In this document: positions 58,152 to 58,951 of the stretch, piece by piece
Numbering within the stretch: the stretch's first letter is position 1
How the letters are laid out: every line of letters begins with the position of its first letter
Source of the DNA: Myxococcales bacterium
GTDB taxonomy: Bacteria > Myxococcota_A > Polyangia > Polyangiales > JAFGIB01
Assembly (NCBI GenBank): GCA_028817905.1
Contig: JAPPOR010000007.1
Coordinates: forward strand, 3,502-62,452
DNA: 58,951 nucleotides
Direction of reading: 5' to 3'
Made by a program: the position numbers and the translations under genes
Notes under the pieces: model-generated
Told to the model about the DNA's origin: nothing
Seen by the model: only the letters and a program-made list of their open reading frames with translations
The model's database searches: none

Positions 58152-58877
58152 ATGGCCCAACCGAGCAAACCCGCGGAAGCCATGCGGAGACTTCGGGGGA
58201 TTCTCGAGGAAATTCCGCTATTTGCAGGTCTAGAAGACGAAGAAGCGCTGCGCATCGGAGCAGCCGCCCGGCAGCGGACGTTCCAACGCGACGAAGTCGT
58301 CGTCGATTGCGGTGAGGCGCCCCAGGCGGTCTACGCGATCGCCTCTGGCCGCTTGAAAGTGGTCCGGCCCCGCATCCAAGGCCCAGACGCGGGCCTCGCG
58401 ATTCTGAGGGCGGGAGAGTTATTCGGTGAGGTCGCCATCCTGAGCCGCACCCAGGAAGGCCGTCTCGCACGCGTGATTGCACTGCGCGAATCCGTCCTGT
58501 TGGCGATCGACGCCGCGACCTTCGTCGGCTTGCTGCAAAGCTCACAGACCCTATCCCTAAGGCTCCTGGCCATGCTGGCAGGTCGCCTGCGGGACACGAC
58601 GGTACATTTTGACGACGTAACCTCGCTCGATGTGCCCGGTCGCCTGGCCCGCAAGCTACTCTTGCTGGCCGACAGGTTCGGCTCCCCAGTACAGGACGGC
58701 GTGGGGCTACAAGTTCGCCTCACACAGCGCGAACTGGGTGAACTGGTCGACGCGACCTGGCGCGACGTCAGCGCCTGCCTGACCCAGTGGCGGCTCGAGG
58801 GGGCCCTGCGCCTGCGAGACGGGCAACTCGTTATCGTCGACCTGGATGCGCTCAGGTGCTACGCCGACACAGCCTGA
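58152..58877 (+). CDS. Crp/Fnr-family transcription regulator
   Basis: 241 residues; ATG 58152 with GGAGG 5 nt upstream. cNMP-type barrel 15-135 (LFAGLEDEEALRIGAAARQRTFQRDEVV, GELFGEVAILSRTQEGRLARVIAL), dimer helix 140-165, then a winged helix with LTQRELGELVDATWRDVSACLTQWRLEGAL as recognition region. Only one Cys early on (Cys53), so no Fnr-type iron-sulfur cluster. Effector unknown; regulation of the oxidase operon at 1-6600 is conceivable but not shown. Confidence 0.92.
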   Translation: MAQPSKPAEAMRRLRGILEEIPLFAGLEDEEALRIGAAARQRTFQRDEVVVDCGEAPQAVYAIASGRLKVVRPRIQGPDAGLAILRAGELFGEVAILSRTQEGRLARVIALRESVLLAIDAATFVGLLQSSQTLSLRLLAMLAGRLRDTTVHFDDVTSLDVPGRLARKLLLLADRFGSPVQDGVGLQVRLTQRELGELVDATWRDVSACLTQWRLEGALRLRDGQLVIVDLDALRCYADTA

Positions 58878-58900
58878 AGACGAGTACCGCCTAGCCCGCA

Positions 58901-58951
58901 TCCATTCGAGGCAACGCGATCAAACTTGACGCAAACGCCCACGAAACCCTG
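58901..58951. repeat. Dispersed repeat B, copy 2 (cut by window end)
   Basis: Gapless partner of 13029-13079 with 43 of 51 matches; the identical 22-base core is at 58921-58942. It begins 23 nt after the stop of the Crp/Fnr gene and continues beyond the window. Confidence 0.7.

Overview
The window is about 59 kb of GC-rich, densely coded bacterial chromosome with roughly 50 genes, many GTG/TTG starts and many 1-8 bp gene overlaps. Gene content points to a free-living, Gram-negative, aerobic to microaerobic member of the Myxococcota, probably Polyangia/Sandaracinus-like. The pointers are many lipoproteins with Ser/Pro/Asp-rich linkers, a CotH-family lipoprotein, a heme-c plus copper-monooxygenase-like lipoprotein, a formylglycine-generating-enzyme-fold lipoprotein, a PilT-like motor, a chemosensory operon with a HEAT protein, and stand-alone cyclic-nucleotide-binding proteins. 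This placement is inference; no rRNA, tRNA, CRISPR array, prophage or intact insertion sequence was seen.

Layout. 1-6600 is a cbb3-type cytochrome oxidase operon in the order ccoI (cut by the window edge), ccoS, fused ccoN-ccoO, ccoQ-like, one-heme ccoP, ccoG; no ccoH is visible. 6652-9665 (minus) holds a di-heme lipoprotein and an M23 peptidase carrying a degenerate transglycosylase-like region, divergent from a PAS histidine kinase (9799-11376). 11417-16217 (minus) holds a CotH lipoprotein, two small lipoproteins and a polytopic membrane protein. 16427-20746 has a MoxR ATPase and two TPR proteins. 21072-23613 has a membrane-anchored acidic protein coupled to a BolA gene, then two minus-strand unknowns. 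23730-30353 has a fused homocysteine methyltransferase/MTHFR, a LolB-like lipoprotein, a ureohydrolase, an OppD/OppF pair and a TPR protein. 30582-31781 has a short RodZ-like protein and recO.

31912-40696 is a nine-gene chemosensory operon: CheY, CheA, CheW, CheW, HEAT protein, CheR, CheB, GAF coiled-coil protein, CheY. It has no methyl-accepting receptor gene, which makes it the most system-like novelty of the window. 40706-41838 (minus) is trpF with a DUF721/DciA-like gene. 41955-45886 is RNase D coupled to an ATP/ADP-translocase-like carrier fused to HEAT repeats. 46021-53525 encodes three large exported proteins: cytochrome-PHM, lectin/propeller/HEAGH protein, and FGE-fold protein. 53627-58877 encodes a PilT-like ATPase with six N-terminal repeats, a cNMP-domain protein, a response regulator, a site-2 protease and a Crp/Fnr regulator.

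Two families of short intergenic repeats are visible. Family A is a MITE-like element of about 160 bp with terminal inverted repeats (20877-21036, with diverged copies at 16230-16386 and 57998-58098). Family B is a 51-bp unit at 13029-13079 and 58901-58951. An 18-bp tandem repeat duplicates the stop codon of the gene at 22106-22339.
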